Below, one piece after another: positions 63,828-64,000 of a stretch of 64,000 bases of DNA. Source of the DNA: Thauera carbonicopians (lineage in GTDB: Bacteria; Pseudomonadota; Gammaproteobacteria; Burkholderiales; Rhodocyclaceae); assembly GCF_025699485.1 (NCBI RefSeq), contig NZ_JANUXN010000014.1:1-64000 (forward strand), written 5' to 3'. The position numbers were made by a program, and so were the translations under genes. Each line of letters opens with the position of its first letter. The stretch's first letter is position 1. The notes beneath the pieces were generated by a model, which was not told where the DNA came from, did not search any database, and saw nothing but the letters and a program-made list of their open reading frames with translations.

Positions 63828-63907
63828 CACGGCGCCGGAAGCAGGTCGCCTGCGCGGCTTGACGCGAGTCGACGCGGGCGCCTACCATCCAGGCTTTTTC
63901 CGCCAGC

Positions 63908-64000
63908 GTGTCCGCCTTGTCCGTCAAGCAGCTTTTTGCGCCGATCGCCGCCGACATGCAGGCGGTGGATGCGGCCATCCGCAGCCGTCTCCATTCAGAC
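63908..64000 (+). CDS. ispB: Octaprenyl diphosphate synthase, N-terminal fragment
   Basis: Cut off by the window end. Reads SALSVKQLFAPIAADMQAVD AAIRSRLHSD (shown in two parts), matching the start of IspB-type polyprenyl synthases, which make the isoprenoid tail of ubiquinone. Start taken as the GTG at 63908. The TTG at 63917 is an alternative. No catalytic DDxxD motif is within the window. Confidence 0.75.
   Translation, partial: MSALSVKQLFAPIAADMQAVDAAIRSRLHSD

Overview
High-GC (about 64%) chromosome segment of a betaproteobacterium, most likely Rhodocyclales (Zoogloea/Thauera/Azoarcus type). This rests on a PEP-CTERM exopolysaccharide system with its own PrsK/PrsR regulators, a three-gene pnt transhydrogenase, the SpecificRecomb-family membrane protein and the rplU-rpmA-obgE-proB order. 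It is an inference from gene content, not from a search.

Layout. 0.4-11.2 kb, plus strand: an exopolysaccharide/PEP-CTERM block with a polyprenyl-phosphate sugar transferase, PrsK histidine kinase, PrsR sigma-54 activator, PrsT TPR lipoprotein, a nucleotide-sugar dehydrogenase, a Sel1-repeat lytic transglycosylase and a trypsin-like protease. 11.3-29.5 kb: an 18.2-kb element integrated in the 3' end of tRNA-Arg(CCU). It has a tyrosine integrase, an AlpA-like regulator, a replication initiator plus DnaB-type helicase, small conserved ORFs, a 506-aa protein, a 2018-aa PLxRFG/JAMM polyvalent protein, a broken DUF5681 gene, a small terminase and a BrnT/BrnA toxin-antitoxin pair. No large terminase, portal, capsid or lysis gene is present, so it looks like a phage satellite or a reduced prophage. 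29.6-39.5 kb: ordinary host genes (recombinase-family membrane protein, Uup, GIDE/EF-hand protein, LemA, HDOD protein, response regulator, PrpE).

39.6-45.9 kb is the most unusual host region: an exosortase-associated acyltransferase with two FtsX-type permeases, divergent from an E1/ThiF-like enzyme and a nitroreductase-like enzyme. These are followed by a PEP-CTERM secreted protein gene behind a sigma-54 promoter with exact GG-N10-GC spacing. PrsK/PrsR at 1.8-5.3 kb are the obvious candidate regulators of that promoter. 46.4-50.1 kb: a DUF2721 membrane protein and a coupled adenylate-forming ligase plus thioester-reductase pair. 50.3-64 kb: proB, obgE, rpmA, rplU, a PP2C phosphatase, pntAA-pntAB-pntB, a small secreted protein whose start codon lies in a perfect 19-bp hairpin, a degenerate EAL protein, rhlE, rlmM, a lipoprotein, an ABC solute-binding protein and the first codons of ispB.

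Best candidates for something undescribed: the acyltransferase/permease/E1/nitroreductase locus beside the PEP-CTERM gene, and the terS-bearing satellite-like element with a polyvalent JAMM protein, an origin-like repeat array inside its initiator gene and an unrecognised low-GC cargo gene between int and alpA.
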